Source: JAUXFS01 sp050329575
GTDB lineage: Bacteria > Pseudomonadota > Alphaproteobacteria > Rhodospirillales > Defluviicoccaceae
Length of the DNA: 17,566 bases
NCBI GenBank assembly: GCA_050329575.1
Contig: JBHJOP010000123.1
Span: forward strand, 1 to 17,566
Direction of reading: 5' to 3'
The notes under the pieces are model-generated. The model was not told the DNA's origin, did no database searches, and worked only from the letters and a program-made list of their open reading frames with translations. Shown in pieces: positions 7,330 through 14,146 of the stretch. Positions within the stretch are counted from its first letter, which is position 1. Each line of letters begins with the position of its first letter. Position numbers and translations under genes: made by a program.

Positions 7330-7344
7330 GCAACCGCGTCGGCC

Positions 7345-7575
7345 CTACCTCTTCACCGCCGCCTGCATGGCGGCTTTGAACTGTTGATCGGCCTGCTGGT
7401 GGCACTGGGCCTTCGCTTCCGCGCTGCCCATGCTCTCGCAGTTCGCCAGCGCCTGCTCGTAGGCCGCCCGCGCCGCCTCCTCGGCGGCCTTGTCGGCGGA
7501 CGCCGAGGCGAGGGGAAGGGCGCCGAGGGCGACGCCGAGCGCCAGGGCGGATGCGATAACGGAAAGCTTGCTCAT
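7345..7575 (-). CDS. Small secreted helical protein, 76 aa
   Basis: I do not recognise a named family. Residues 1-26 form a signal peptide (SKLSVIASALALGVALGALP, with cleavage after ASA). The mature ~50 residues are a single strongly helical, Ala/Gln/Glu-rich segment with two cysteines, C46 and C58, twelve residues apart, which could form a hairpin disulfide of the CHCH type or dimerise the protein. The start is well supported: AAGGAGAATGAG directly precedes the ATG at 7573-7575. The gene is alone on its strand here, with an unusual AT-rich upstream region that may carry its promoter, and is convergent with the 573-aa lipoprotein gene. It is probably periplasmic. Confidence 0.75.
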   Translation of the reverse strand: MSKLSVIASALALGVALGALPLASASADKAAEEAARAAYEQALANCESMGSAEAKAQCHQQADQQFKAAMQAAVKR

Positions 7576-7839
7576 CTCATTCTCCTTGCGGACAGAGGAC
7601 TCGGCGGAACACCGAGCCGATCCTCGACAGGTAAATCCTTCTTGCTGGCAAAAATATGATGGTGATTGCCAGAATCTGTGCGGAAAAATGCCAAATTATG
7701 GCTGAAGTATGCCGGGCATCAGTTCAGATTTTGTCAAATCGATATTATCTCCTTTCGTTACTATTTATTAATCTTATCTTTTCAAGGAATGGGGTCGAGC
7801 ATCGTTTCCCCCGCCTTCGGGCTGTCCACCCCCGCGTCG
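7576..7839. other. Intergenic region with an AT-rich island
   Basis: This 264-base stretch separates the NnrU-type gene from the 76-aa gene (both leftward). By hand count, 7641-7790 is about 36% G+C and 7721-7790 about 26%, in sharp contrast to the GC-rich surroundings. It holds an inverted repeat and a short palindrome, listed separately. A minus-strand TTGACA (complement of 7732-7737) is present, but no convincing -10 lies at standard spacing. Short ORFs through it lack ribosome-binding sites. Confidence 0.6.
7645..7672. repeat. Inverted repeat CTGGCAA-N14-TTGCCAG, candidate operator
   Basis: CTGGCAA (7645-7651) and TTGCCAG (7666-7672) are perfect inverted arms separated by 14 bases, so their centres are 21 bases apart, about two helical turns. 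This is the geometry of a dimeric regulator site. It lies about 70 bases upstream of the 76-aa gene start. A second, perfect short palindrome, ATGCCgGGCAT, lies at 7709-7719. Confidence 0.35.
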
Positions 7840-8514
7840 TCAGCGAAGCGACGCCAGCGGGTCGACACCGAACAGATGCGGGTGGACCCACAACAGGAAC
7901 GCGTAGAAGGCGGTGCCTGTCAGCATCTCCGCCGCTGTGCGCGCCGACGCCGCCCGGCGCAGGCGCTGCGGTAGCGAACCCGTCGCGACCGACGCCGCGT
8001 TCGCCCACGCCGCCGGCGTCATGCGCTGTCGGGTCCGAACCTCCAGGACGCGCATGCCGGCGAGACTGAAGGCGGCGAAGCCCCCGAACATGACCACGCC
8101 GACGACATCGCCGTTGGCGACGGCGTGGCCGGCGGCCCAGAGAAAGAACGCCCACAGGATCGGATGGCGGGTGATCGCCAGCACCCCCGGGGCTTTGGGG
8201 TCGACATCGCCGCCGGCGAAGGCGACCGAGAGGGGATTGGGCCGGAGCGCCGCTCCTGCAAGCAGCAGACAGGCCGGCAGCATTGCCGCCAGCGCCGCCG
8301 CCGCGGTCGCCGCGGTCGGGTGCCAGAGCGGGATGTACGGCGCCCGCCATGCGGCGGCGATCAGCCATCCCAGCAGCACGACCGACAGCAGCGAATAGCC
8401 GCCGAGATAGGCCGCGCGACCGAAGCGGCCGATCAGGCGATCGCGCAGACCGGTCGCGCGCGGCAGGGCATGGGCGGCTACGAACACCGCCAGCGCGAGC
8501 GCGAATTCCAGCAT
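7840..8514 (-). CDS. NnrU-family integral membrane protein
   Basis: This 224-aa hydrophobic protein with about five or six membrane spans matches the NnrU family (related to NDR/isoprenylcysteine-methyltransferase-like membrane proteins). The N-terminus LEFALALAVFVAAHALPR holds the family's conserved early His. Next come RDRLIGRFGRAAYLGGYSLLS (about 24-44) and LWHP (63-66), and later ITRHPILWAFFLWAAGHAVANGD with the conserved R-H-P and G-H. In denitrifiers NnrU is linked to nitric-oxide respiration; a biochemical activity is not established to my knowledge. The ATG at 8512-8514 is preceded by GGAG; the longer frame upstream would put a polar tail before the first membrane span. No nir or nor genes are visible nearby, so a role in denitrification cannot be deduced here. 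Confidence 0.82.
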   Translation of the reverse strand: MLEFALALAVFVAAHALPRATGLRDRLIGRFGRAAYLGGYSLLSVVLLGWLIAAAWRAPYIPLWHPTAATAAAALAAMLPACLLLAGAALRPNPLSVAFAGGDVDPKAPGVLAITRHPILWAFFLWAAGHAVANGDVVGVVMFGGFAAFSLAGMRVLEVRTRQRMTPAAWANAASVATGSLPQRLRRAASARTAAEMLTGTAFYAFLLWVHPHLFGVDPLASLR

Positions 8515-8706
8515 CGGTTCGATCTCCGTTTCGGTCCCCGGCGCGGCCGGGCAGCCTTGAGACGGCAACTGGGGCCAGGAGCTCGATCACCCCCGTTCAG
8601 GCCACGAAAACGATCGGCACGTGGACGAACAGACGCATCATCGCGCGGGCCCGCAACGTGTCCGAGATGAGCGCGGGCGGCAACCGGTTCGATCGCCTCT
8701 GCGGTC

Positions 8707-9906
8707 TCAGGGCGCGGAGGCGATCGCGATCGCCAGCGAATTGACGATGTCGATGAAGATCCCGCACGCCAGCGGCACGACGAGGAACGCCTTCGGGGCG
8801 CGGCCGTACTGCTTGGCAACCGCGGTCATGATCGCCAGCGTCGTCCCCGTCGATCCGAGCGACAGCCCGGCGAACCCGCCCGCCATCACCGCCGCCTCGT
8901 AGTCGCGGCCCATCACCGGGAACACCAGGAGGAAGATGTAGGCGGCCGCGAGCAGCGCCTGGATGGCGACCATCACCAGCAGGAAGCCGAGCAGGCCCTG
9001 GGTGTTCCAGAGCTGCATGCTCATCAGGGTCATGGTGTAGAACAGACCGAGGCTGACATCGGCGATCAGCGACAGGATCTGGTCGCTGCCCCGCCAGTCG
9101 AGCGTCGGCGAGACCCTTGGCTTGACGTTGCCGAGGGCGATGCCGGCGAGCAGGCACGAGACGTAGAGCGGCATGATGGCGCCGGCCGCCGTCAGACCGA
9201 AATCGACGAGGTGCGCGACGATGATCACGACATTGATGCGCAACAGCGCGAGCAGGAAGGCGCGGTAGTCGAGCTTCGGGGTTTCGGCACCGCTGTGGGT
9301 GCCGACGTCGAGGAAGGGGCTGGGCCCGGGCGTGACCAGTCGGTACCGGCCGATCAGGAACTTGGCGAGCGGTCCGCCGATGCAGGAAGCGGCGATCATT
9401 CCGAGCATGCTTGCGGCGACGCCGATCCGCGAGACGCCCTCGAGACCGAATCGCTCCTCGAAAACCGGTGCCCAGGCAACGGTGGTGCCGGAGCGGCCGA
9501 TCAGCGCCATCGACCCGGTGACGATGCCGAGCTTCGGGTCGTGTCCCAGTGCCGAGGCGATCGCCATGCCGGCGCCGTTCTGCACCAGGATGAAGGCGGC
9601 GGCGAGCGCCACCAGCATCAGCAGCGGCCTGCCGTTCGACCACAGATCGCCGAGCCTCGCCCGCAGACCCAGCGCCGAGAAGAAGTAGGCCAGCAGCAGG
9701 TCGCGGCGACCGCTGTCAAAACCGATCTCGAGCTCGAAGGCGAAGAAGGCGGAGGCGACGACGATCGCCGCGATCAGCCCGCCGACCACGGAGTCGGGGA
9801 TGCCGAAGTCTCGCATCCAGCGGGAGCGGGCAACGATCGCGCTGCCGAGGAGGAACACCAGGATGGCGACCGTGGTGGTGCCGAAGGCATCGACTTCGAG
9901 CGTCAT
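8707..9906 (-). CDS. gltS: Sodium:glutamate symporter family transporter (GltS-like)
   Basis: This is a 399-aa inner-membrane transporter of the ESS/GltS family, about ten spans in two inverted repeats. GltS couples Na+ entry to glutamate uptake. Family landmarks are GIPDSVVGGLIA (35-46), LLAYFFSALGLRA (71-83), the first re-entrant loop region MALIGRSGTTVAWAPVF (133-149), and, in the second half, GGFAGLSLGSTGTTLAIM followed by APKAFLVVPLACGIFIDIVNSL, which closely resembles the C-terminal end of E. coli GltS. The first loop reads IGRSGTTVAW where E. coli has, from memory, a GGHGT-type motif, so the substrate may differ. The start ATG 9904-9906 has no strong SD; it lies 81 bases after the glycine-zipper lipoprotein gene and may be co-transcribed with it. 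Confidence 0.85.
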   Translation of the reverse strand: MTLEVDAFGTTTVAILVFLLGSAIVARSRWMRDFGIPDSVVGGLIAAIVVASAFFAFELEIGFDSGRRDLLLAYFFSALGLRARLGDLWSNGRPLLMLVALAAAFILVQNGAGMAIASALGHDPKLGIVTGSMALIGRSGTTVAWAPVFEERFGLEGVSRIGVAASMLGMIAASCIGGPLAKFLIGRYRLVTPGPSPFLDVGTHSGAETPKLDYRAFLLALLRINVVIIVAHLVDFGLTAAGAIMPLYVSCLLAGIALGNVKPRVSPTLDWRGSDQILSLIADVSLGLFYTMTLMSMQLWNTQGLLGFLLVMVAIQALLAAAYIFLLVFPVMGRDYEAAVMAGGFAGLSLGSTGTTLAIMTAVAKQYGRAPKAFLVVPLACGIFIDIVNSLAIAIASAP

Positions 9907-9987
9907 GGCGGCGGGTCGCGGCCCTGTTCGGTCGATCCGGCAGCGGTCACGGCGCCCCCCCCATCGGGGACCCCTCTGCTGCCGACT

Positions 9988-10389
9988 TCAGAGCCCCTGC
10001 TGGCGCCGCCACTCGTCGAACAGGCGCTGCTCTTCGATCTGGCGGCGCACCTCCTCCTGCTGCAGGGCACGCTGCCGTTCGAACTCGAGCTGCCGTCGCA
10101 TGTTGGCGTCGGCGCTGGCCTGCACCTCGCGCTGGCGGCGCTGTTCGGCTTGACGATCGAGGGTCATGTTGCCGGCGAGACCGCCGACGGCGCCGCCGAT
10201 CAGCATGCCGGTGGTGTTGTCGCCGAACAGCAGTCGACCGGCGCCCGCCCCGGCGGCGGCGCCGGCCACGGTGCCTACCCCGGCGGATCCCGTGCCGCCG
10301 TTTTCGCAACCGGCGATGGCGAGCGAAATGGTCCACGCACACAGGGCGACCGCGACCCGGCCGCGGGCGCCCGCAACCAACCTGTTCAT
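9988..10389 (-). CDS. Glycine-zipper lipoprotein with charged coiled-coil tail
   Basis: This is a 133-aa lipoprotein. The lipobox is I25-A-G-C28 after a hydrophobic stretch, so C28 should be acylated. Residues 32-73 form a glycine zipper of the 17-kDa surface-antigen / YMGG type: GVGTVAGAAAGAGAG, then TTGMLIGGAVGGLAGN, capable of forming two closely packed membrane helices. Residues 77-130 are a long, highly charged Gln/Arg/Glu helix, probably a coiled coil. Such proteins sit in the outer membrane or periplasm with structural or stress roles; no specific function can be claimed. The ATG at 10387-10389 begins four bases after the EF-hand gene's stop, with GGAGGGAATG inside the end of that gene, so the two are almost certainly translated from one mRNA. 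Confidence 0.8.
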   Translation of the reverse strand: MNRLVAGARGRVAVALCAWTISLAIAGCENGGTGSAGVGTVAGAAAGAGAGRLLFGDNTTGMLIGGAVGGLAGNMTLDRQAEQRRQREVQASADANMRRQLEFERQRALQQEEVRRQIEEQRLFDEWRRQQGL

Positions 10390-10393
10390 CGTG

Positions 10394-10840
10394 TCATTCC
10401 CTCCATTCCGCAGCAACGGCGTCGTACATCTCCTTGAACGACAGGGCACCGTCGCCGTCGATGTCAGCTTCACGGAACTTGCGCATCTTGTAGGACATCA
10501 CCTCGGTGAAGGTGAGGGCGCCGTCGTTGTCGGTATCGATGCGGGTGAAGCGCCTGGGATCGTGGGGCCCCAACTCGTCCGGCGTCAGGGTGCCGCTACG
10601 GTCGGCGTCGAGGCCGCTGAAGGCGGCTGCAGCGTCCCGGACGAACTCGGCTTCGCTGATCAGCCCGTCGCCGTCGGTGTCGGCGACATCGAACGCGAAG
10701 CGCTCGTAGGACAGATCCTCGGCGACGGCCGGGCCTCCGACGCCGGCGATCGCCAGCCAGACGACAGCCATCCCGGCGACGACACGGCCGGGACCGCGCT
10801 TCGCCACCGCCACCGCGGTGCTCAGGTGCTCTGCGGGCAT
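10394..10840 (-). CDS. Secreted calcium-binding protein with four EF-hands
   Basis: This is a 148-aa protein with four canonical EF-hand loops, a calmodulin-like count: D54-E65 (DTDGDGLISEAE), D78-E89 (DADRSGTLTPDE), D102-E113 (DTDNDGALTFTE) and D126-E137 (DIDGDGALSFKE). Each keeps Asp/Ser at positions 1, 3 and 5, Gly at 6 and Glu at 12. Residues 15-40 form a signal peptide (VVAGMAVVWLAIAG, ending AVA), so it should act in the periplasm, where calcium reaches binding levels. The start at 10838-10840 is supported by AGGAGGTGGCGA. It overlaps functionally with the next gene, a glycine-zipper lipoprotein starting four bases after its stop. It may be a calcium buffer or a calcium-dependent envelope sensor; the partner is unknown. 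Confidence 0.88.
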   Translation of the reverse strand: MPAEHLSTAVAVAKRGPGRVVAGMAVVWLAIAGVGGPAVAEDLSYERFAFDVADTDGDGLISEAEFVRDAAAAFSGLDADRSGTLTPDELGPHDPRRFTRIDTDNDGALTFTEVMSYKMRKFREADIDGDGALSFKEMYDAVAAEWRE

Positions 10841-10860
10841 TCGCCACCTCCTCTGTTCAG

Positions 10861-10903
10861 GGGCGCCGTCAGGGGGAGCGCCGGCGCGCCGCTCGCGGCG
10901 CCC
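10861..10903 (-). terminator. Nested GC-rich hairpin without T-tract
   Basis: GGGCGCCG (10861-10868) pairs with CGGCGCCC (10896-10903), and inside it GAGCG (10876-10880) pairs with CGCTC (10890-10894). It lies between the stop of the 451-aa lipoprotein gene and the ribosome-binding site of the EF-hand gene. No T-run follows on the minus strand, so it may be a weak or factor-dependent terminator, or a leader structure of the EF-hand mRNA. Confidence 0.35.
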
Positions 10904-10967
10904 TCCTGTGATCTCGTCAGATGGAAGCTTCTAGCAAACCCGCGCAAGGTGGAAAAGCAGCGATCCA

Positions 10968-12323
10968 TCAACGTTGCTCGGAAGCGGCGCCCAGTGCCGC
11001 CAGGCGATCCAGCAACGCCGCCACCTCGTCCCGCTGCGCGCCGGCATAGTCGCGGTGCAGGCGCCCGATGCGGCGCAGCGGTGTGCCGCGCACGCTCGCG
11101 AACGGGTCGGCCGGATCGTCGTGCCGCTGAAGGATCGCCTCGTACAGTGTCCCGAAGGTGCGCAGGTTCTGTTCCAGATCGACGTAGCGGCCGTCGGCGA
11201 GCAGCCGCACCGCGGCGTTGGTCTTGCCCATCCGCAGCGGCGACTGCACCGCGAACAGCCGGAACGTCGTGTCGTAGAGGTCGTTCGGGGCGTGCACCGG
11301 CATCGTCTTCACGAGGGCGCCGTGTCGGGTCGGCAGCCAGCGGAAATCGAGGAGCGCGGCCCGTGCACTGTCGTCGCGGTGCAGTTCGCGGTCGTCCGAG
11401 AACGGCCCCTCGGCGCCGAGGATGGCGAGATTGACGAATTCGTTGGCCGGCACGGCGAGGTTGAGCAGGTGCATGAGCTTGACCCGGCGCACCGACAGCG
11501 GCGTCCAGACGTGGGCGGCGGCGAGGGCGTTGCGGACCGTGTGAACGCAGTTGTTGGCAAGCAGGTTCCAGTTGTAGCTGGCCTTGCCGGCCGCGTACTC
11601 GTGGTTCTTGTCGTTGAGGAAGGCGATCACCTCGTCCAGCACCGGCTCGGTGACCGGCAGCCGCGCGCAGAACACGTTGCGCGAGAACCGAAGCGCGAAG
11701 TCGGTGGCGATCGACTGGTCGGCGACGAAGTCCTCCAGCGTCCATGTCGCCTTCGCGGTCCATTCCGGATGCAGCTCGACGCCGTCGAACACGCCCCGGT
11801 CGACGGCCTCCCGCACCGTGGCGTCGAAATGCGCCTGGGTCAGGCGTTCACCGGGCGCGAGGTTGCCGGTGTAGAACAGGTGATAGCCGGGCGTCGCCAC
11901 CCAGTTGACGTTGCGAAACCAGCGGCCGACACTGACGCCGACGCCGTGTTCCGGGTCGTCGAACGAGGTCGCCACGGTCCGGCACCGCCGCAGTTGCGGA
12001 TACGGCGCCGTCTCGTCCTTGCAGGCCCCCTTCAGATACATCACCGCGTGCCCGAACGGATTGCCGCGACCGCCGGCCTTGCGATCCCACTGGCTGAGGG
12101 CGCAGAGCTCGACGTAGTACGGGAACAGCTGCTCGTAGACCGGGTCCGGTCGCTGCTCGACGATGATCTCGTCGGTCTTCAACAAGAAGCGGTGGAGAAC
12201 GTCATCGATGCGGTCGCAGCCCCCGAGCGCCAGGGCCAGCATTGGAGCCAGCACCAGAATCAGCGTCCCCCTGGGCCGCAATCGCCGCACTCGATAGGCG
12301 GCGCGCTGCTCCCGCCTCGCCAT
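10968..12323 (-). CDS. Lipoprotein with LRAT/NlpC-P60-like (permuted papain) His...NC motif
   Basis: This is a 451-aa exported protein. After a basic N-terminus, LILVLAPMLALALGGC (21-36) forms a lipoprotein signal with C36 as the acylation site. GHAVMYL (91-97) and, well downstream, NWNLLANNCVHTVRNAL (251-267) give a His92...Cys259 pair in the order His then N-C, as in circularly permuted papain-like families (LRAT, YiiX/YaeF, DUF4105). In these, NC is the nucleophile and the earlier His is catalytic. Such enzymes cleave or transfer acyl or amide bonds in lipids or peptidoglycan. About 185 residues after the motif are unassigned. ATG 12321-12323 follows GGAGGTGGAGGTGTGCG. It lies in a leftward series after the hemerythrin gene. 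The lipoprotein call is firm; the fold is a motif-level guess. Confidence 0.55.
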   Translation of the reverse strand: MARREQRAAYRVRRLRPRGTLILVLAPMLALALGGCDRIDDVLHRFLLKTDEIIVEQRPDPVYEQLFPYYVELCALSQWDRKAGGRGNPFGHAVMYLKGACKDETAPYPQLRRCRTVATSFDDPEHGVGVSVGRWFRNVNWVATPGYHLFYTGNLAPGERLTQAHFDATVREAVDRGVFDGVELHPEWTAKATWTLEDFVADQSIATDFALRFSRNVFCARLPVTEPVLDEVIAFLNDKNHEYAAGKASYNWNLLANNCVHTVRNALAAAHVWTPLSVRRVKLMHLLNLAVPANEFVNLAILGAEGPFSDDRELHRDDSARAALLDFRWLPTRHGALVKTMPVHAPNDLYDTTFRLFAVQSPLRMGKTNAAVRLLADGRYVDLEQNLRTFGTLYEAILQRHDDPADPFASVRGTPLRRIGRLHRDYAGAQRDEVAALLDRLAALGAASEQR

Positions 12324-12419
12324 CGCACACCTCCACCTCCCGAATCGGCGTCCTTCATGCCGTGTTCCGTCGCGCGGCAAAAGCGGAACTTTCGTGGCAT
12401 CCGCCGCTTGCGTGCGGCG

Positions 12420-13013
12420 TTATCGTTCGGCGGACGGGTCGCCCCGCGCCGTGACGCAGACCGGGCCCAGGCTGACGATCCGGTCGTACAGCGCGTCGAA
12501 CTCCTGCTTGCGGCGGGCGCCGAACACCGGGTCCTGGTAGTCGCGGAACACCGCGTCGATCTTGTCCCAGTCGGCGGCGGTCAGGCAGCCGCGGGCGAAC
12601 GGCAGGATCGACTTCTCTTCCTTCAGCATGTGGCTCCACTCGTAGCGGTGGAACGCCTCTGCCGCCTGCTTGAAGCCGCGATGTCCGTCCTCGCCCCCCA
12701 GTTCGTAGGCATCGAGGGCGGCACCCAGCGCGTCGACCATCGTCCGCCCCTGCCGGTGCTGGGCCTCGAGTTCGTCGAGTTCGGCGGCGAGACTGGGCGC
12801 GCGGCGGCGGAGCGCCGCGAACAGGTGATCGGTCTCCTTGGGATGGTGAAAGGTGTAGAGGAACGTGTCGACGTAGTCGACGGCGAGGCGCAACAGCGCG
12901 AAGTCGGGGGCGACGCCCCGCTCCTCGACGTCGTGGACCACGCTGGCGATGCAGTTGAGCACCGTCGCCAGGTTGCGATGCTCGCCGCGAATGATGCTCT
13001 CCGCGTCTTCCAT
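12420..13013 (-). CDS. Hemerythrin / HHE-domain protein
   Basis: This is a 197-aa cytosolic four-helix-bundle protein with the metal ligands of a hemerythrin-like diiron site: H12 (GEHRNL), H57 and E60 in FHHPKETDHLF (55-65), H86 (EAQHRQG), and H128 with E132 in SHMLKEE (127-133). Proteins of this type bind O2 or NO reversibly or act as iron/redox sensors and stores. A C-terminal stretch of about 55 residues (ADWDKIDAVFRDYQDP onward) follows the ligand helix, as in many proteobacterial HHE proteins of this size. The ATG at 13011-13013 follows GGGGAGGCGTTCC, better than any upstream start. It is divergent from the three-gene protease operon and is the first gene of the leftward block. Confidence 0.87.
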   Translation of the reverse strand: MEDAESIIRGEHRNLATVLNCIASVVHDVEERGVAPDFALLRLAVDYVDTFLYTFHHPKETDHLFAALRRRAPSLAAELDELEAQHRQGRTMVDALGAALDAYELGGEDGHRGFKQAAEAFHRYEWSHMLKEEKSILPFARGCLTAADWDKIDAVFRDYQDPVFGARRKQEFDALYDRIVSLGPVCVTARGDPSAER

Positions 13014-13345
13014 GGAACGCCTCCCCGCCGCTGCCGGCAACGCTACCACGATCCCCCGGCGCGGGCGAGAAATCGCCCGGCGCCGGTCGCTCCGGCCTCG
13101 ACAATCCGGGCCATCCTCACCTCCGGTAGCATCCGATCCCCCCGGGACCGACGACCGGACAGATCGTGTGCTACAAAACCCGGACATACCTCGCGCTACC
13201 GGCATCGCCGGGATGGCCACCTGGACAATGCCCCCGTATGGGTTTATTGTTGCGAGTAATAATCATGCGCGAGTTTGCGCCGCCGCTGCCGGAAGTCCGC
13301 GCAGTGGCGTTTGCCTCGGGTCATGAAACGACCGGAAGCACGTCG
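13014..13345. other. Divergent intergenic region, 332 bases
   Basis: This separates the hemerythrin gene (leftward) and the three-gene operon (rightward) and should hold both promoters. The stretch from about 13168 is less GC-rich, with GTGCTACAAAAC at 13167-13178 and TTTATTGTTGCGAGTAATAAT at 13243-13263; TAATAAT (13257-13263) is a possible -10 for the rightward operon, though no good -35 is at 16-18 bases. The frame is open upstream of 13346 but has no usable ribosome-binding site. No repeat or RNA gene is seen. Confidence 0.4.
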
Positions 13346-14146
13346 ATGCGGTCGATCGCTCTCGTCTCGGGACTGGTGCTGGTGCTGGCGGCGGCCTTGG
13401 CGGGCGCGGTTGCGGTCCACGTGTCGGCGGCGCCGGAGGACCATTGCGATCCCGCCATCGATCCGGCGAAGTACCGTGACAGACCGCTGGGCTACCGGCC
13501 GTTCGGCGATCGCTGCGAAGGGACCTACGCCCAGTCCGTCAGCGCGTCGACCATGAGGGTGGTGTCGTTCGCCGCCGGCGCCGATCGCCTCAAGCCCGAA
13601 CGATCCGAAGCCATTTCCATTGCCTGGCCCAAGGTGAAGGACGGTCCGATCCGCCTCCGGGCGAAGGCGCTCGCCCGCAACGTGTACTATCAGATGGACA
13701 CCCTGCAGCCGGACGGTGCCGCCTCGTTCACCTGGAAGACGGACGTGGCCCGCCGCTCGTCGATCGGGCCGGAGGGGCTGGGCGTGGTCGGCTGGACGGA
13801 GGCGCCGATCGGCGGCGAGACAGAAACAGTCTATCTGCCGCTGACCGTCCGGCAGGACGGTGGCGAATCGGCCGAAGGGGACTATCGGCTGCTGATCGCC
13901 CTCGGCGAGCCGCTGAAGTCCGTTTCGTGGTCGATCTACCGGTTCGACGAGCGGCGGGGCGCCTACCTGCCGGTGCCGGCCGCCGCCTCGCAGCACCGCG
14001 CCGTCCATCGGTCGAGCCGCACCGTCCCCATTCGGATCCGCGGCCTGCCGCAGACCGGGATATACTACGTCGAGATCACCGGAGAGCTGGCGGCGGATGA
14101 CCTCAGAACAAGCCGACGAATCTGGTTCTACCACCCGGGCGACTGA
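13346..14146 (+). CDS. Secreted protein of unknown function, first gene of protease operon
   Basis: I cannot name this 266-aa protein. Residues 1-29 form a signal peptide (SIALVSGLVLVLAAALAGAV, then HVSA-A). The mature part has only two cysteines, C34 and C57, both near its start, probably disulfide-bonded and enclosing the striking RPLGYRPFGDRCEGTY (46-61). The rest is beta-rich: VRVVSF-like strands, KDGPIRLRAKALARNVYYQMDT, a segment ending in VYLPLTVRQDG, then SWSIYRF, and a last FN3-like strand set, GIYYVEITGELAADDLRTSRRIWFYHPG. No lipobox is seen, so it is probably periplasmic or extracellular. ATG 13346 has GGAAG upstream and starts exactly at the signal peptide. Its 3' end overlaps the next gene by 50 bases, which indicates translational coupling to the membrane protein. 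Confidence 0.72.
   Translation: MRSIALVSGLVLVLAAALAGAVAVHVSAAPEDHCDPAIDPAKYRDRPLGYRPFGDRCEGTYAQSVSASTMRVVSFAAGADRLKPERSEAISIAWPKVKDGPIRLRAKALARNVYYQMDTLQPDGAASFTWKTDVARRSSIGPEGLGVVGWTEAPIGGETETVYLPLTVRQDGGESAEGDYRLLIALGEPLKSVSWSIYRFDERRGAYLPVPAAASQHRAVHRSSRTVPIRIRGLPQTGIYYVEITGELAADDLRTSRRIWFYHPGD

Noticed and set aside
4508..7405. A 965-codon open frame on the minus strand across rquA and the large lipoprotein gene
   Set aside because: It is the shadow of two well-supported plus-strand genes in GC-rich DNA; its translation is low-complexity (Arg, Gly, Val, Asp-rich) with no recognisable domain.
7680..7697. Sigma-54-like -24/-12 element on the minus strand in the AT-rich island
   Set aside because: TTGGCA followed by CCGCA has GG and GC at the wrong spacing by one base and a poor -12 element.
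7656..8069. A plus-strand open frame through the AT-rich island with a hydrophobic stretch
   Set aside because: It has no ribosome-binding site and runs into the antisense of the NnrU gene; the hydrophobic part reflects AT-rich codons.
8515..8706. A possible small gene between the GltS and NnrU genes
   Set aside because: Only short frames without ribosome-binding sites or recognisable sequence are present; I see nothing functional in these 192 bases.
10974..13259. A 761-codon plus-strand open frame opposite the EF-hand/lipoprotein/hemerythrin block
   Set aside because: It runs antisense through two clear minus-strand genes and has no motif, signal or ribosome-binding site; its composition is that of a GC-driven mirror frame.
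13265..13345. An upstream ATG at 13265 as the start of the 266-aa secreted protein
   Set aside because: It has no Shine-Dalgarno and would bury the signal peptide behind 27 polar residues; ATG 13346 starts at the signal peptide.
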